Made by a program: the position numbers and the translations under genes. From Rhizobium sp. NLR16a (GTDB lineage Bacteria > Pseudomonadota > Alphaproteobacteria > Rhizobiales > Rhizobiaceae), in NCBI RefSeq assembly GCF_017948245.1, contig NZ_CP072865.1, positions 955,501 through 1,019,500 of the forward strand: a DNA stretch of 64,000 nt, given 5' to 3'. The first letter of the stretch is position 1. Every line of letters begins with the position of its first letter. Below the pieces are notes generated by a model. The model was not told where the DNA came from and did no database searches. It saw only the letters and a program-made list of their open reading frames with translations. Positions 52,218 to 60,920 of this stretch are shown in pieces.

Positions 52218-53147
52218 CTACTTCACTGCCAGTTTCAGCCCTTCGCGCGGGGTGACGACGGGCGACCAGCCCAGAACCTCACGCGCCCGGGATATGTCGA
52301 CCTGTAGCGAACCGCAAAGGCGCTGGTAGACGGCTTCCTTCCCGGCTGCCTTCGCCGCCATGTGCAGCAGCGCAGGCGGGACGGGGACCAGCATCGGCTT
52401 GACGCCGAGTCCTGCGGCAACTCCCCTGATGAGCTCAGGCGTCGAGAGGTCCTCGCCATCTCCGGCAAGGAAAGTCTCGCCCGCGGCGGCGGGATGGTCA
52501 ATGCAGGCGATGATCAGATCGACGAGATTTTGCACCGCGACCAATGTGCGGCGGTTCTTCAGTGAAGCGAAGGGGAGTGGCAGCTTCTTGCGGACAAGAT
52601 TGACGAGAAGCGCGAAGTTGCCGCGTGCGCCGGGGCCATAGACCAGCGGCGGGCGGATGATGACGACTTCCATGCCGGTGCGTGCCGCGATTTCGCGCAG
52701 GCCGATTTCGCATTCCAGCTTCGAAATGCCGTAGGGATCAATCGGCTTCGGTGTGTCGTCGTGCCGGAACGGCCGGTCGTTCTCTTCTCCGTTGACCTTG
52801 ATGGTGCTGACGAAGACGAATCTCTTCACGCCGGCGCGGGCGGCCTGTTCGGCGAGATTGAGCGCGGCGGCGGTGTTGACCCGGCGGAATTCCGCCAGCG
52901 GATCGGCTGCGCGGTCGTCCATGATGTGAACGCGGGCGGCGAGATGGATGATGACGTCGACGCCTTCAAGCGCGGCCTTCCAGTCGGTTCCGTCGGTAAT
53001 TTCAATCGGAAAATGCGCTACCGCAGACGGAAAGGCAGAGGTCTTGGATCTCGTGGTGGCCACGAGCTTGCAAGTCTTGTCTGTGTGCAGCCGTTTGACA
53101 AGCGGACCACCGACGAAGCCGGCAGCGCCGGTGACGAGGCATCGCAT
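52218..53147 (-). CDS. NAD-dependent epimerase/dehydratase family protein
   Basis: The 309-residue short-chain dehydrogenase has the NAD motif VTGAAGFVGGPLV near 5-17, IHLAARVHIMDD, a conserved STIKVNG and the catalytic pair in YGISKLECE (YxxxK). RPPLVYGPGARGNF is typical of UDP-sugar 4-epimerases. ATG 53147 with GGAGAAAATC upstream is preferred over the longer frame from 53204. It stands on the opposite strand inside the dcw cluster, between murB and ddlB, so it splits the cluster into two transcription units. A surface polysaccharide sugar nucleotide is a likely substrate, but unproven. Confidence 0.85.
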   Translation of the reverse strand: MRCLVTGAAGFVGGPLVKRLHTDKTCKLVATTRSKTSAFPSAVAHFPIEITDGTDWKAALEGVDVIIHLAARVHIMDDRAADPLAEFRRVNTAAALNLAEQAARAGVKRFVFVSTIKVNGEENDRPFRHDDTPKPIDPYGISKLECEIGLREIAARTGMEVVIIRPPLVYGPGARGNFALLVNLVRKKLPLPFASLKNRRTLVAVQNLVDLIIACIDHPAAAGETFLAGDGEDLSTPELIRGVAAGLGVKPMLVPVPPALLHMAAKAAGKEAVYQRLCGSLQVDISRAREVLGWSPVVTPREGLKLAVK

Positions 53148-53595
53148 GATTTTCTCCCTGCTCACCCATGCGCCTTCGCTAACCGGAAGCGCTATCGGCA
53201 TCAATAGAAAAGCGGTGACGCCCGCGCGCCGAGGCGCTCTGCATTAATCAATTCGAGACGCCGGCCGCCGCCTCACTGTTGCCGGTATCCGGCTGAGAGA
53301 TTGCATCCGATTCCCTTGGCTATCTCCATCGCGGGTGAGCGCAATTGGGTATGTCGTTGAACGGATGCGCTTTTTCACCTCCGCGCAGGTTCATTCCCGG
53401 ACGGCGAGGGGTCGGTCGCACAATGAGCAAATGTTAAAAGGCCGCGAAACTCCGGGCTAACAGTTAACCAAAGTAAACACTTCATTAACCATAATGATGC
53501 TCTAATGCATGTGAGGCCCGGCAAAGGCGCGAACGACGTAGACAGCTTCGCGCAAGCGTCGATTTCAAAAGTGGAAGTTATTTTTGGGGGCGTTG
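53148..53595. other. divergent intergenic region, epimerase / ddlB
   Basis: About 450 bases lie between the divergent starts. No gene with a ribosome-binding site is visible apart from short frames leading into ddlB. The last 140 bases are AT-richer and hold TTAACC sites, so the promoter of ddlB-ftsQAZ is probably there. Confidence 0.5.
53464..53492 (+). promoter_or_regulatory. paired CtrA-like half-sites upstream of ddlB-ftsQAZ
   Basis: TTAACCA at 53464-53470 and TTAACCAT at 53485-53492 start exactly 21 bases apart (two helical turns), about 105-130 bases before the ddlB start. TTAACCAT is a known CtrA half-site. CtrA is known to control ftsQA and ftsZ in Caulobacter. Confidence 0.5.
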
Positions 53596-54522
53596 ATGAG
53601 TCGCAAGCATGTTGCTGTCCTGATGGGCGGATTTTCCTCGGAAAGGCCCGTCAGCCTTTCCTCGGGAAAGGCTTGCGCAGAGGCACTCGAAGCAGAAGGC
53701 TTCAAGGTGACCACGATCGATGTCGCCCGCGATGTTTCTGAAAAGCTTGCGGCATTGAGGCCCGATGTCGTCTTCAATGCGCTTCATGGGCCGTTCGGTG
53801 AGGACGGGACCATCCAGGGCATCCTAGAATATCTGGAGATCCCCTATACGCATTCAGGTGTGCTTGCCTCGGCGCTCGCAATGGATAAGGACAAGGCGAA
53901 GCGTGTCGCTGCCGCCGCCGGCATCCCTGTCGCCGAATCGCAGGTCATCAACCGTTTCGCCTTTCCTCCGACGCATCCGATAAAGCCGCCTTATGTGGTG
54001 AAGCCTGTGCGCGAGGGCTCGAGCTTCGGCGTCGTGATCGTCAGCGAAGATCAGGCGCATCCGCCGCAGGTCGTCAGTTCGCCCGAATGGCGTTATGGCG
54101 AAGAAGTGCTGGTCGAACGCTATGTCTACGGCCGCGAGCTCACCTGCGGCGTCATGGGCGAGACTGCGCTCGGTGTCACGGAGGTGGTGCCGCAGGGACA
54201 CAATTTTTATGATTACGATTCCAAATATGCTGCGGGCGGTTCAAAACACGTCATCCCGGCGAAAATTTCACCGAATATTTACCAAAAAATACAAACATTG
54301 GCCCTAAGGGCGCATCAGGCAATCGGTTGTCGCGGCGTCAGTCGGTCCGACTTTCGTTACGACGATCGTTTCTCCGAAGACGGCGAGATCATCTGGCTGG
54401 AGGTCAATACCCAGCCAGGCATGACTCCTACCTCGCTCGTGCCCGAAATGGCCGGTCATGCCGGCTATTCCTTTGGTGAGTTTCTCCGGTGGATGGTGGA
54501 GGACGCGTCTTGTTTGCGTTGA
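53596..54522 (+). CDS. ddlB: D-alanine:D-alanine ligase
   Basis: The 308-residue ATP-grasp enzyme has [19 protein letters not shown] at the start (abridged), [17 protein letters not shown] with the conserved His and Gly-rich loop, [27 protein letters not shown], and the metal-binding [13 protein letters not shown]. It makes the D-Ala-D-Ala substrate of MurF. ATG 53596 follows GGGGGCGTTG. It begins the second dcw transcription unit; ftsQ begins inside its last codons. Confidence 0.95.
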   Translation: MSRKHVAVLMGGFSSERPVSLSSGKACAEALEAEGFKVTTIDVARDVSEKLAALRPDVVFNALHGPFGEDGTIQGILEYLEIPYTHSGVLASALAMDKDKAKRVAAAAGIPVAESQVINRFAFPPTHPIKPPYVVKPVREGSSFGVVIVSEDQAHPPQVVSSPEWRYGEEVLVERYVYGRELTCGVMGETALGVTEVVPQGHNFYDYDSKYAAGGSKHVIPAKISPNIYQKIQTLALRAHQAIGCRGVSRSDFRYDDRFSEDGEIIWLEVNTQPGMTPTSLVPEMAGHAGYSFGEFLRWMVEDASCLR

Positions 54523-55442
54523 CGGTCAAAAGGATAGGGCGCCCCAGCCATCATGCCGTGCTTCCGATCGTGGAGGCCGAAGAGCGGTTCGTGCTGCCGC
54601 GTCCGCTGCGCCGCGTCACCCGCTTCCTGATCAGTCTCGGCAGCGGCCGCATCTACATTCCGGCCCATACCGGGACGGTGTCGGCGCTTGCCTTCCTGGT
54701 TGCGACCGGCCTCTACGGCATGTCGCTCGGCGGTCACACTGAAGCCGTCGCGCAGGCCACGACGACGGCCGCAGGTTTTGCGATCGAGGACGTAAAAGTC
54801 TCCGGCAATTCGGAAACCTCCGAAATCGAGATCCTGCAGCTGATCGGTCTCGACGGCACGACCTCGCTGGTCGCGCTCGACGTCGATGCGGCCCGCCGGA
54901 AGATCGCGCACCTTCCGTGGGTCGAGAATGTCGAGGTTCGAAAGGTCTATCCGAGGACGATCGAAGTGAAGCTCAAGGAGCGTGAGGCCTATGCGATCTG
55001 GCAGCACGGGCAGGAGCTTTCGCTCATCGAGAAGAACGGCAGCGTTATTGCGCCACTGCGTGACAACAAGTTTTCGTCGCTGCCGCTCGTCGTCGGCCGC
55101 GACGCCGAGACCGCGGCGGCTTCGCTCGGCGACGCCTTCTCGAAGTGGCCCGACGTGAAGGCCCGCGTGAAGGCCTATGTGTGGATATCGGGCCGTCGTT
55201 GGGATCTGCACATGGATAACGGCGTCATCGTCAAGCTGCCGGAAGACGGCATCGATCAGGCGCTGGCGACGCTTTCGAAGTTCGACAGGGAGCATCAGCT
55301 CCTGGAGCGGGACATCGCCGCGGTCGATCTGAGATTGCCCGACAGGACCGCGATCCAGCTGACACCGGAAGCGGCGGTCCGCCGGCAGGCGGCGGTAACG
55401 GAGCGTACCAAGGAATTGAAGAAGGCGGGGCAGAATATATGA
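54510..55442 (+). CDS. ftsQ: cell division protein FtsQ
   Basis: The 310-residue bitopic protein has a basic cytoplasmic N-terminus, one membrane segment near residues 55-75 ([19 protein letters not shown]), and a POTRA domain ([18 protein letters not shown] onward, about 90-165). An FtsQ beta domain with [20 protein letters not shown] follows. It recruits FtsB-FtsL to the septum. No ATG is suitable. TTG 54510 lies 8 bases after GGAGGA; GTG 54489 would add seven residues. Both overlap the end of ddlB. Its TGA overlaps the ftsA ATG. Confidence 0.92.
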   Translation: MFALTVKRIGRPSHHAVLPIVEAEERFVLPRPLRRVTRFLISLGSGRIYIPAHTGTVSALAFLVATGLYGMSLGGHTEAVAQATTTAAGFAIEDVKVSGNSETSEIEILQLIGLDGTTSLVALDVDAARRKIAHLPWVENVEVRKVYPRTIEVKLKEREAYAIWQHGQELSLIEKNGSVIAPLRDNKFSSLPLVVGRDAETAAASLGDAFSKWPDVKARVKAYVWISGRRWDLHMDNGVIVKLPEDGIDQALATLSKFDREHQLLERDIAAVDLRLPDRTAIQLTPEAAVRRQAAVTERTKELKKAGQNI

Positions 55443-56770
55443 GCTTGTTCGGTTCATCCCATTTCGGATTGCCGCGCCTGAAGCCGCTTTCGTCGAAGCG
55501 GTCGCATGTCGTTTCGGTGCTCGACATCGGCTCGACCAAGGTCGTCTGCATGATCGGCCGGCTGACGCCGCGCGAGGAAAGCCAGATCCTGCCGGGCCGC
55601 ACGCACAATATCGAGATCATCGGTATCGGCCATCAGCGCTCCCGCGGCATCAAGACCGGCGTCATCGCCGATCTCGACGCGTTGGAAGGCGTCATCCGTC
55701 TTGCCGTCGATGCGGCGGAGCGGATGGCGGGGCTGACCGTCGAAAGCCTGATCGTCAACCTGACGGCCGGCCGCCTCGGCAGCGATATCTACACCGCGAC
55801 GATCGACCTGGGCGGCCAGGAAGTCGAACTCAACGATTTGAAGAAGGTGCTGTCGGCCGCTTGTCAGCAGTCGCTGCGCCAGGACCGTTCGGTGCTGCAT
55901 TCGCTGGCGACCGGCTTCTCGCTCGACGGCGAGCGCGGCATCCGCGACCCGCTGGCAATGTACGGCGATGCGCTCGGCGTCGACATGCATGTCGTGACCG
56001 CGGAGCGCTCGGCGCTGAAGAATCTGGAACTCAGCGTCAACCGCGCGCATCTGTCGGTCGAGGGCATTGTGGCGACCCCCTATGCATCCGGTCTTGCGGC
56101 TCTCGTCGACGATGAGGTCGAACTCGGCTGCGCGGCGATCGACATGGGCGGCGGCACGACGACGATTTCGGTCTTTGCCGAAGGGAAGCTCGTTCATACC
56201 GATGCCGTCGGCCTCGGCGGCCATCATGTCACCACCGACCTGGCGCGCGGCCTTTCGACCCGCATCGAGGATGCAGAGCGGCTGAAGGTCGTGCATGCCT
56301 CCGCACTCTTGAATTCCTCCGATGAGCGCGAGCTGATCTCGATCCCGCCAATCGGCGAGGACGATCGCGACCAGCCGTCTCAGGTGCCGCGGGCGCTGGT
56401 TTCGCGCATCGTATCGGCCCGAATCGAAGAGACGATGGAACTGATCCGCGACCGGATCCAGCGTTCCGGCTTCAGCCCGATCGTCGGAAAACGCGTCGTG
56501 TTGACGGGAGGCGCGAGCCAGCTGACCGGCCTTGCCGAGGTGGCGCGGCGCATTCTGGCCCGCAACGTCCGCATCGGCCGTCCGATGGGCGTCTCGGGAC
56601 TGCCGACGGCGGCCAAGGGCCCGGCCTTTTCGACGGCCGTCGGCCTGATGATTTATCCGCAGGTCGCGGACATGGAGACACATGCGTCACAGAGCGGTCT
56701 GCTCATGTCGCTTGGGGGAAATAACAGCCGCATAGCCCGCATGGGCCAGTGGCTGAAGGAAAGTTTCTGA
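55439..56770 (+). CDS. ftsA: cell division protein FtsA
   Basis: The 443-residue actin-fold ATPase has VSVLDIGSTKVVCMIG as phosphate-1 near 26, GIGHQRSRGIKTGVI, and the SHS2 1C domain. CAAIDMGGGTTTISVF is the phosphate-2 block, and VVLTGGASQLTGL is the adenosine motif. The C-terminal GQWLKESF amphipathic peptide anchors it to the membrane. FtsA tethers FtsZ and recruits the late divisome. ATG 55439 overlaps the ftsQ stop (ATGA). Confidence 0.96.
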   Translation: MSLFGSSHFGLPRLKPLSSKRSHVVSVLDIGSTKVVCMIGRLTPREESQILPGRTHNIEIIGIGHQRSRGIKTGVIADLDALEGVIRLAVDAAERMAGLTVESLIVNLTAGRLGSDIYTATIDLGGQEVELNDLKKVLSAACQQSLRQDRSVLHSLATGFSLDGERGIRDPLAMYGDALGVDMHVVTAERSALKNLELSVNRAHLSVEGIVATPYASGLAALVDDEVELGCAAIDMGGGTTTISVFAEGKLVHTDAVGLGGHHVTTDLARGLSTRIEDAERLKVVHASALLNSSDERELISIPPIGEDDRDQPSQVPRALVSRIVSARIEETMELIRDRIQRSGFSPIVGKRVVLTGGASQLTGLAEVARRILARNVRIGRPMGVSGLPTAAKGPAFSTAVGLMIYPQVADMETHASQSGLLMSLGGNNSRIARMGQWLKESF

Positions 56771-56826
56771 AATTTGCGTAATTGGCCGGCGTGGCGATGC
56801 GGCCAGAGAGAGAAGGAACAGGTACC

Positions 56827-58557
56827 ATGACCATCAAGCTGCAAAAGCCTGACATCACCGAGCTGAAGCCGCGCATCACCGTGTTCGGCGTCGGCGGCGG
56901 CGGCGGCAACGCCGTCAACAACATGATCACCGCAGGCCTCCAGGGCGTCGACTTCGTCGTTGCCAACACGGACGCGCAGGCGCTGACGATGACGAAGGCC
57001 GAGCGCATCATCCAGCTCGGCGCCAACGTCACCGAAGGCCTCGGTGCCGGCTCGCAGCCGGAAGTCGGCCGTGCGGCCGCCGAAGAGTGCATCGACGAGA
57101 TCATTGATCACCTGAACGGCACGCATATGTGCTTCGTCACCGCGGGCATGGGCGGCGGCACCGGCACCGGCGCTGCGCCCGTCGTCGCGCAGGCAGCCCG
57201 CAACAAGGGCATCCTGACGGTCGGCGTCGTCACCAAGCCGTTCCATTTCGAAGGCGGCCGCCGCATGCGTCTGGCCGAGATGGGCATCCAGGAACTGCAG
57301 AAGTCTGTCGACACGCTGATCGTCATTCCGAACCAGAACCTCTTCCGCATCGCCAACGACAAGACGACCTTCGCCGATGCTTTTGCCATGGCCGACCAGG
57401 TTCTCTATTCAGGCGTCGCCTGCATCACCGACCTGATGGTCAAGGAAGGCCTCATCAACCTCGACTTCGCCGACGTCCGCTCGGTGATGCGCGAGATGGG
57501 CCGCGCGATGATGGGCACCGGCGAAGCCTCCGGCTCCGGCCGCGCACTGCAGGCAGCCGAAGCGGCAATCGCCAACCCGCTGCTCGACGAAACCTCGATG
57601 AAGGGTGCGCAGGGCCTGCTGATCTCCATCACCGGCGGTCGCGACCTCACCCTCTTCGAAGTCGACGAAGCTGCGACCCGCATCCGCGAAGAAGTCGATC
57701 CGGACGCCAACATCATCCTCGGCGCCACCTTCGACGAATCGCTCGAAGGCATCATTCGCGTCTCGGTCGTCGCGACCGGTATCGACCGGGCGATCAGCGA
57801 AGCCGCCGAGCGCAACTTCCAGCCGGCCGCCAGGCCCGCTATCCGTCCCTCCGCGGCTGTTGCTCCGGCAGCGGCCGCAGTTCAGCCTGCCCCGGTGATG
57901 CAGGCACCGAAGGCCATCGATCCGATCGCGCAGACCATCCGCCAAGCCGAGATGGAACGTGAGCTCGAAATTTCGGCCCCGCGTGCCGCAGCACCCGTCC
58001 AGCAGCCTGCTGCGCAGCAGGAAGTCTTCCGCCCGCAGAGCAAGATCTTCGCGCCTGCACAGGAAGCTCCGGCGATCCGTCCGCAGGTGCAGCAGCAGGC
58101 TCCGGCGCCGGTAATGAGCCAGCCGGTGATAAGCCAGCCCGTCCAGCAGCAGCCCATCCAGCAGCAGCCGGTCCGACAGGAGCCGGTTATCCGGCAGGCG
58201 GCTGAACCGGTGCGCATGCCGAAGGTCGAGGATTTCCCGCCGGTCGTCCAGGCTGAACTCGACCATCGCACGCAGCCGGCTTCCGCGCATAGCCAGGAAG
58301 AGCGCGGCCCGATGGGCCTGCTCAAGCGAATCACCAATTCGCTTGGCCGCCGCGACGATGACGCCGTTGCCGCCGACATGACCGCCGCACCGCCGGCCGC
58401 GTCACAGCAGCGCCGTCCGTTGTCGCCGGAAGCAAGCCTCTATGCGCCGCGTCGCGGCAATCTCGACGATCAGGGTCGCGCGGTTCCGCAGGCTCGCATG
58501 ATGCAGGAAGACGATCAGCTGGAAATTCCGGCATTCCTGCGCCGCCAGTCGAACTGA
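56827..58557 (+). CDS. ftsZ: cell division GTPase FtsZ
   Basis: The 576-residue tubulin homologue has the N-terminal GTPase [18 protein letters not shown] near 18-35, the tubulin signature [11 protein letters not shown] near 110, and [11 protein letters not shown] with the T7 loop. The core ends near residue 320. A long linker of about 225 residues follows, rich in Ala, Pro and Gln with QQP and QPV repeats. The C-terminal peptide is EIPAFLRRQ. The long linker is typical of alphaproteobacterial main FtsZ. GAAGGAACAGGTACC precedes ATG 56827; the frame is open to 56782. A terminator follows. Confidence 0.97.
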   Translation: MTIKLQKPDITELKPRITVFGVGGGGGNAVNNMITAGLQGVDFVVANTDAQALTMTKAERIIQLGANVTEGLGAGSQPEVGRAAAEECIDEIIDHLNGTHMCFVTAGMGGGTGTGAAPVVAQAARNKGILTVGVVTKPFHFEGGRRMRLAEMGIQELQKSVDTLIVIPNQNLFRIANDKTTFADAFAMADQVLYSGVACITDLMVKEGLINLDFADVRSVMREMGRAMMGTGEASGSGRALQAAEAAIANPLLDETSMKGAQGLLISITGGRDLTLFEVDEAATRIREEVDPDANIILGATFDESLEGIIRVSVVATGIDRAISEAAERNFQPAARPAIRPSAAVAPAAAAVQPAPVMQAPKAIDPIAQTIRQAEMERELEISAPRAAAPVQQPAAQQEVFRPQSKIFAPAQEAPAIRPQVQQQAPAPVMSQPVISQPVQQQPIQQQPVRQEPVIRQAAEPVRMPKVEDFPPVVQAELDHRTQPASAHSQEERGPMGLLKRITNSLGRRDDDAVAADMTAAPPAASQQRRPLSPEASLYAPRRGNLDDQGRAVPQARMMQEDDQLEIPAFLRRQSN

Positions 58558-58581
58558 AATATCGGGGCATCGGCACCGTTC

Positions 58582-58615
58582 ATGCCCGGGATCCAGGTCC
58601 CGGGCATTGCTGTTT
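58582..58615 (+). terminator. terminator after ftsZ
   Basis: ATGCCCGGGA (58582-58591) and TCCCGGGCAT (58598-58607) form a 10-bp stem with a 6-base loop, then a T-rich tract ending about 58617. It separates ftsZ from lpxC. Confidence 0.88.
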
Positions 58616-58821
58616 TTCGGCCGGGAATTCTTGAGCGATATCAACCGTGTGACTTCGTAACAAAACGAAAGAAACAGTGATTTGGATTGGAGCGCCGGCG
58701 CACGTAAATATGGCGCAAGAAAACTGCGCTGGGAGTCGTCTGGACGAGACTCTTTCTGCAGAAGGAATGATAACCGCGCCGTGGGACAAGCCGCTGGAGC
58801 GGAAAAATAAAGGCAGATTTT

Positions 58822-59778
58822 ATGGCAATTGGCTTGCTGGGTTTTCAAACGACGGTTTCGCGTCCCGTGACGCTCTCGGGCATCGGCGTTCATTCGGGTG
58901 CGAATGTCTCGATCACGCTGAACCCGGCCGAAGCGGACACCGGCGTCGTTTTCCAGCGCCTGCACGATAATGGCGACATCACCGAACTGAAGGCCGTCTC
59001 CTCGCAGGTCGGCAATACAGACCTCTGCACGGTGCTCGGTTTCTCACCCACGCGTTCAATCGCGACGATTGAACATGTCATGGCCGCCGTCTATGCGCTC
59101 GGCCTCGACAATGTCATCATCGAGGTGCAGGGCGCAGAAATGCCGATCATGGACGGCAGTTCGCTGCCCTTCGTCGAAGCGATCGAGCAGGCCGGTCTCG
59201 TCTCGCTCGGCGTCAAGCGTCGTTATATCCGCATCACCAAGCCGGTGCGGATCGAGCATGGCGGCTCCTGGAGCGAATTCCGTCCCTACGACGGCACGCG
59301 CTTCGAAGTCGAGATCGATTTCGAATGCCCGCTGATCGGCCGGCAGAAGTGGGTCGGCGACATAAGCGCCGCCGTCTTCAAGTCCGAACTTTCTCGCGCC
59401 CGCACCTTCGGCTTCATGCGTGATGTCGAGCGTCTCTGGGCATCGGGCCATGCGCTCGGTTCTTCGCTTGAAAATTCCGTCGTCATCTCGGACGACAATA
59501 CGGTCATCAATGTCGAAGGCCTGCGATACGCCAAGGACGAGTTTGTCCGCCACAAGACGCTTGATGCCGTTGGCGACCTGTCTCTCGCCGGCGTCCAGTT
59601 CATCGGTTGCTACCGATCCTATCGTGGCGGCCACAAGATGAATGCCAATGCTTTGAAGGCGCTGCTCGCCGATCCCTCTGCCTACGAGGTGGTCGAGACT
59701 TCGACGCCGCGCCAGCGCGTCGCCGCTCGTGAGCTGATCGCCGTCAGCGCTTCGGAATTCACTCCCTGGTCGGCATGA
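58822..59778 (+). CDS. lpxC: UDP-3-O-acyl-GlcNAc deacetylase LpxC
   Basis: The 318-residue zinc deacetylase shows GFQTTVSRPVTLSGIGVHSG at the start (abridged), RSIATIEHVMAAVYALGLDN with the first zinc His, MDGSSLPFVEAI, and HKTLDAVGDLSLAG with the second His and Asp. RGGHKMNA carries the catalytic His. It performs the committed step of lipid A synthesis. AAGGCAGATTTT precedes ATG 58822. It has its own upstream gap of 264 bases after the ftsZ terminator, so it has its own promoter. Confidence 0.96.
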   Translation: MAIGLLGFQTTVSRPVTLSGIGVHSGANVSITLNPAEADTGVVFQRLHDNGDITELKAVSSQVGNTDLCTVLGFSPTRSIATIEHVMAAVYALGLDNVIIEVQGAEMPIMDGSSLPFVEAIEQAGLVSLGVKRRYIRITKPVRIEHGGSWSEFRPYDGTRFEVEIDFECPLIGRQKWVGDISAAVFKSELSRARTFGFMRDVERLWASGHALGSSLENSVVISDDNTVINVEGLRYAKDEFVRHKTLDAVGDLSLAGVQFIGCYRSYRGGHKMNANALKALLADPSAYEVVETSTPRQRVAARELIAVSASEFTPWSA

Positions 59779-59803
59779 CCTCCAGCATATTCTCAAGACC
59801 AGG

Positions 59804-59831
59804 CCGCCTCTTTCCCGGAGGCGGTTTTTTT
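59804..59831 (+). terminator. terminator after lpxC
   Basis: CCGCCTC (59804-59810) and GAGGCGG (59818-59824) form a 7-bp stem with a 7-base loop, followed by seven T residues. Confidence 0.92.
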
Positions 59832-60069
59832 ATATCCGGTCGCACTGGCGGCAACAGGCATTTCTTGCAGATGCGCTGCTGCAACAGATCAGCAAGAAGA
59901 TGAAAAGCCGGCCAATCCGGCGGCGGCTGCCACAAAAATGCGTTAATGCCTTATCATTGCGTTGCTCTTGATGCACATTTGTGGCTAGAAACGCCAGCGA
60001 GGCGTGGCTGTCGTGGAGCGAGCGGCGGCAGTGGGGTTCTTTTGAATGGCTTATGCAGGATCTGAAGGT

Positions 60070-60915
60070 ATGATGAAGACAGCGCGCGCTTTGTTCGCAT
60101 CGCTTCTGGTGCTTAGCGCAGGCGCCTCGATCTCCGGCTGCCAGTCGGATCCCGATATCGACATCACCAAGCTTGGCCTCGAAACCGATCCGCCTGACGT
60201 GCTCTACACCCAGGGCCTTGCCAATATGAAGGCGGGCAACATGGCGGAAGCGTCGCGCAAGTTCGATGCGATCGATCGCGAGAACCCATTCTCCGAATGG
60301 GCGCGCAAGGCGCTTGTGATGAGCACCTTCGTCAAATACCGCCAGGGCAAGCTCGATGATGCGCTTGCGTCGGGCAACCGTTACATGTCGCAATATCCGA
60401 AGTCTCAGGACGCTGCCTATGTGCAGTATCTCATCGGTCTCACCTATTCCAAACAGATCGTCGACGTCACCCAGGACCAGCGCGCCTCGGCCAAGACGAT
60501 CGAGGCGATGCAGGCGGTCGTCGACAATTATCCGAACTCCGAATATGTCGACGATGCCCAGGCGAAGATCCGCTACGCCCGTGATCAGCTCGCCGGCAAG
60601 GAAATGCAGATCGGCCGTTACTATATGGAGCGGAAGGAATATCTCGCCGCAATTTCGCGCTTCCGCATCGTCGTCGAGAAGTATCCGAACACGAACCAGA
60701 TCGAAGAGGCCCTGGCCCGTCTCGTCGAGGCTTATTACGCCATGGGTATCGTCGACGAGGCGCAGACCGCGGCAGCCGTTCTTGGTCACAACTATCCGGA
60801 CAGCCAGTGGTACGCCGATTCCTACAAGCTGCTGCAGACGGGTGGCGCCGAGCCGCGTGAGAACAAGGGCTCGTGGATCGCTGCGGCAGGCAAGAAACTC
60901 CTGCTCGGTTCCTAA
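60070..60915 (+). CDS. bamD: outer-membrane assembly lipoprotein BamD (ComL)
   Basis: The 281-residue precursor has a lipoprotein signal with ISGC lipobox (Cys24). Repeated TPR helices follow (about 45-250), such as VLYTQGLANMKAGNMAEASRKFDAI (abridged), PKSQDAAYVQYLIGLTYSKQI and RYYMERKEYLAAISRFRIVV. BamD is the essential partner of BamA in beta-barrel insertion. ATG 60070 follows GAAGGT; ATG 60073 fits equally well, while ATG 60046 lacks a site and would lengthen the signal. recN follows after 5 bases. The order lpxC-bamD-recN-ligA is normal for rhizobia. Confidence 0.93.
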   Translation: MMKTARALFASLLVLSAGASISGCQSDPDIDITKLGLETDPPDVLYTQGLANMKAGNMAEASRKFDAIDRENPFSEWARKALVMSTFVKYRQGKLDDALASGNRYMSQYPKSQDAAYVQYLIGLTYSKQIVDVTQDQRASAKTIEAMQAVVDNYPNSEYVDDAQAKIRYARDQLAGKEMQIGRYYMERKEYLAAISRFRIVVEKYPNTNQIEEALARLVEAYYAMGIVDEAQTAAAVLGHNYPDSQWYADSYKLLQTGGAEPRENKGSWIAAAGKKLLLGS

Positions 60916-60920
60916 GTCCC

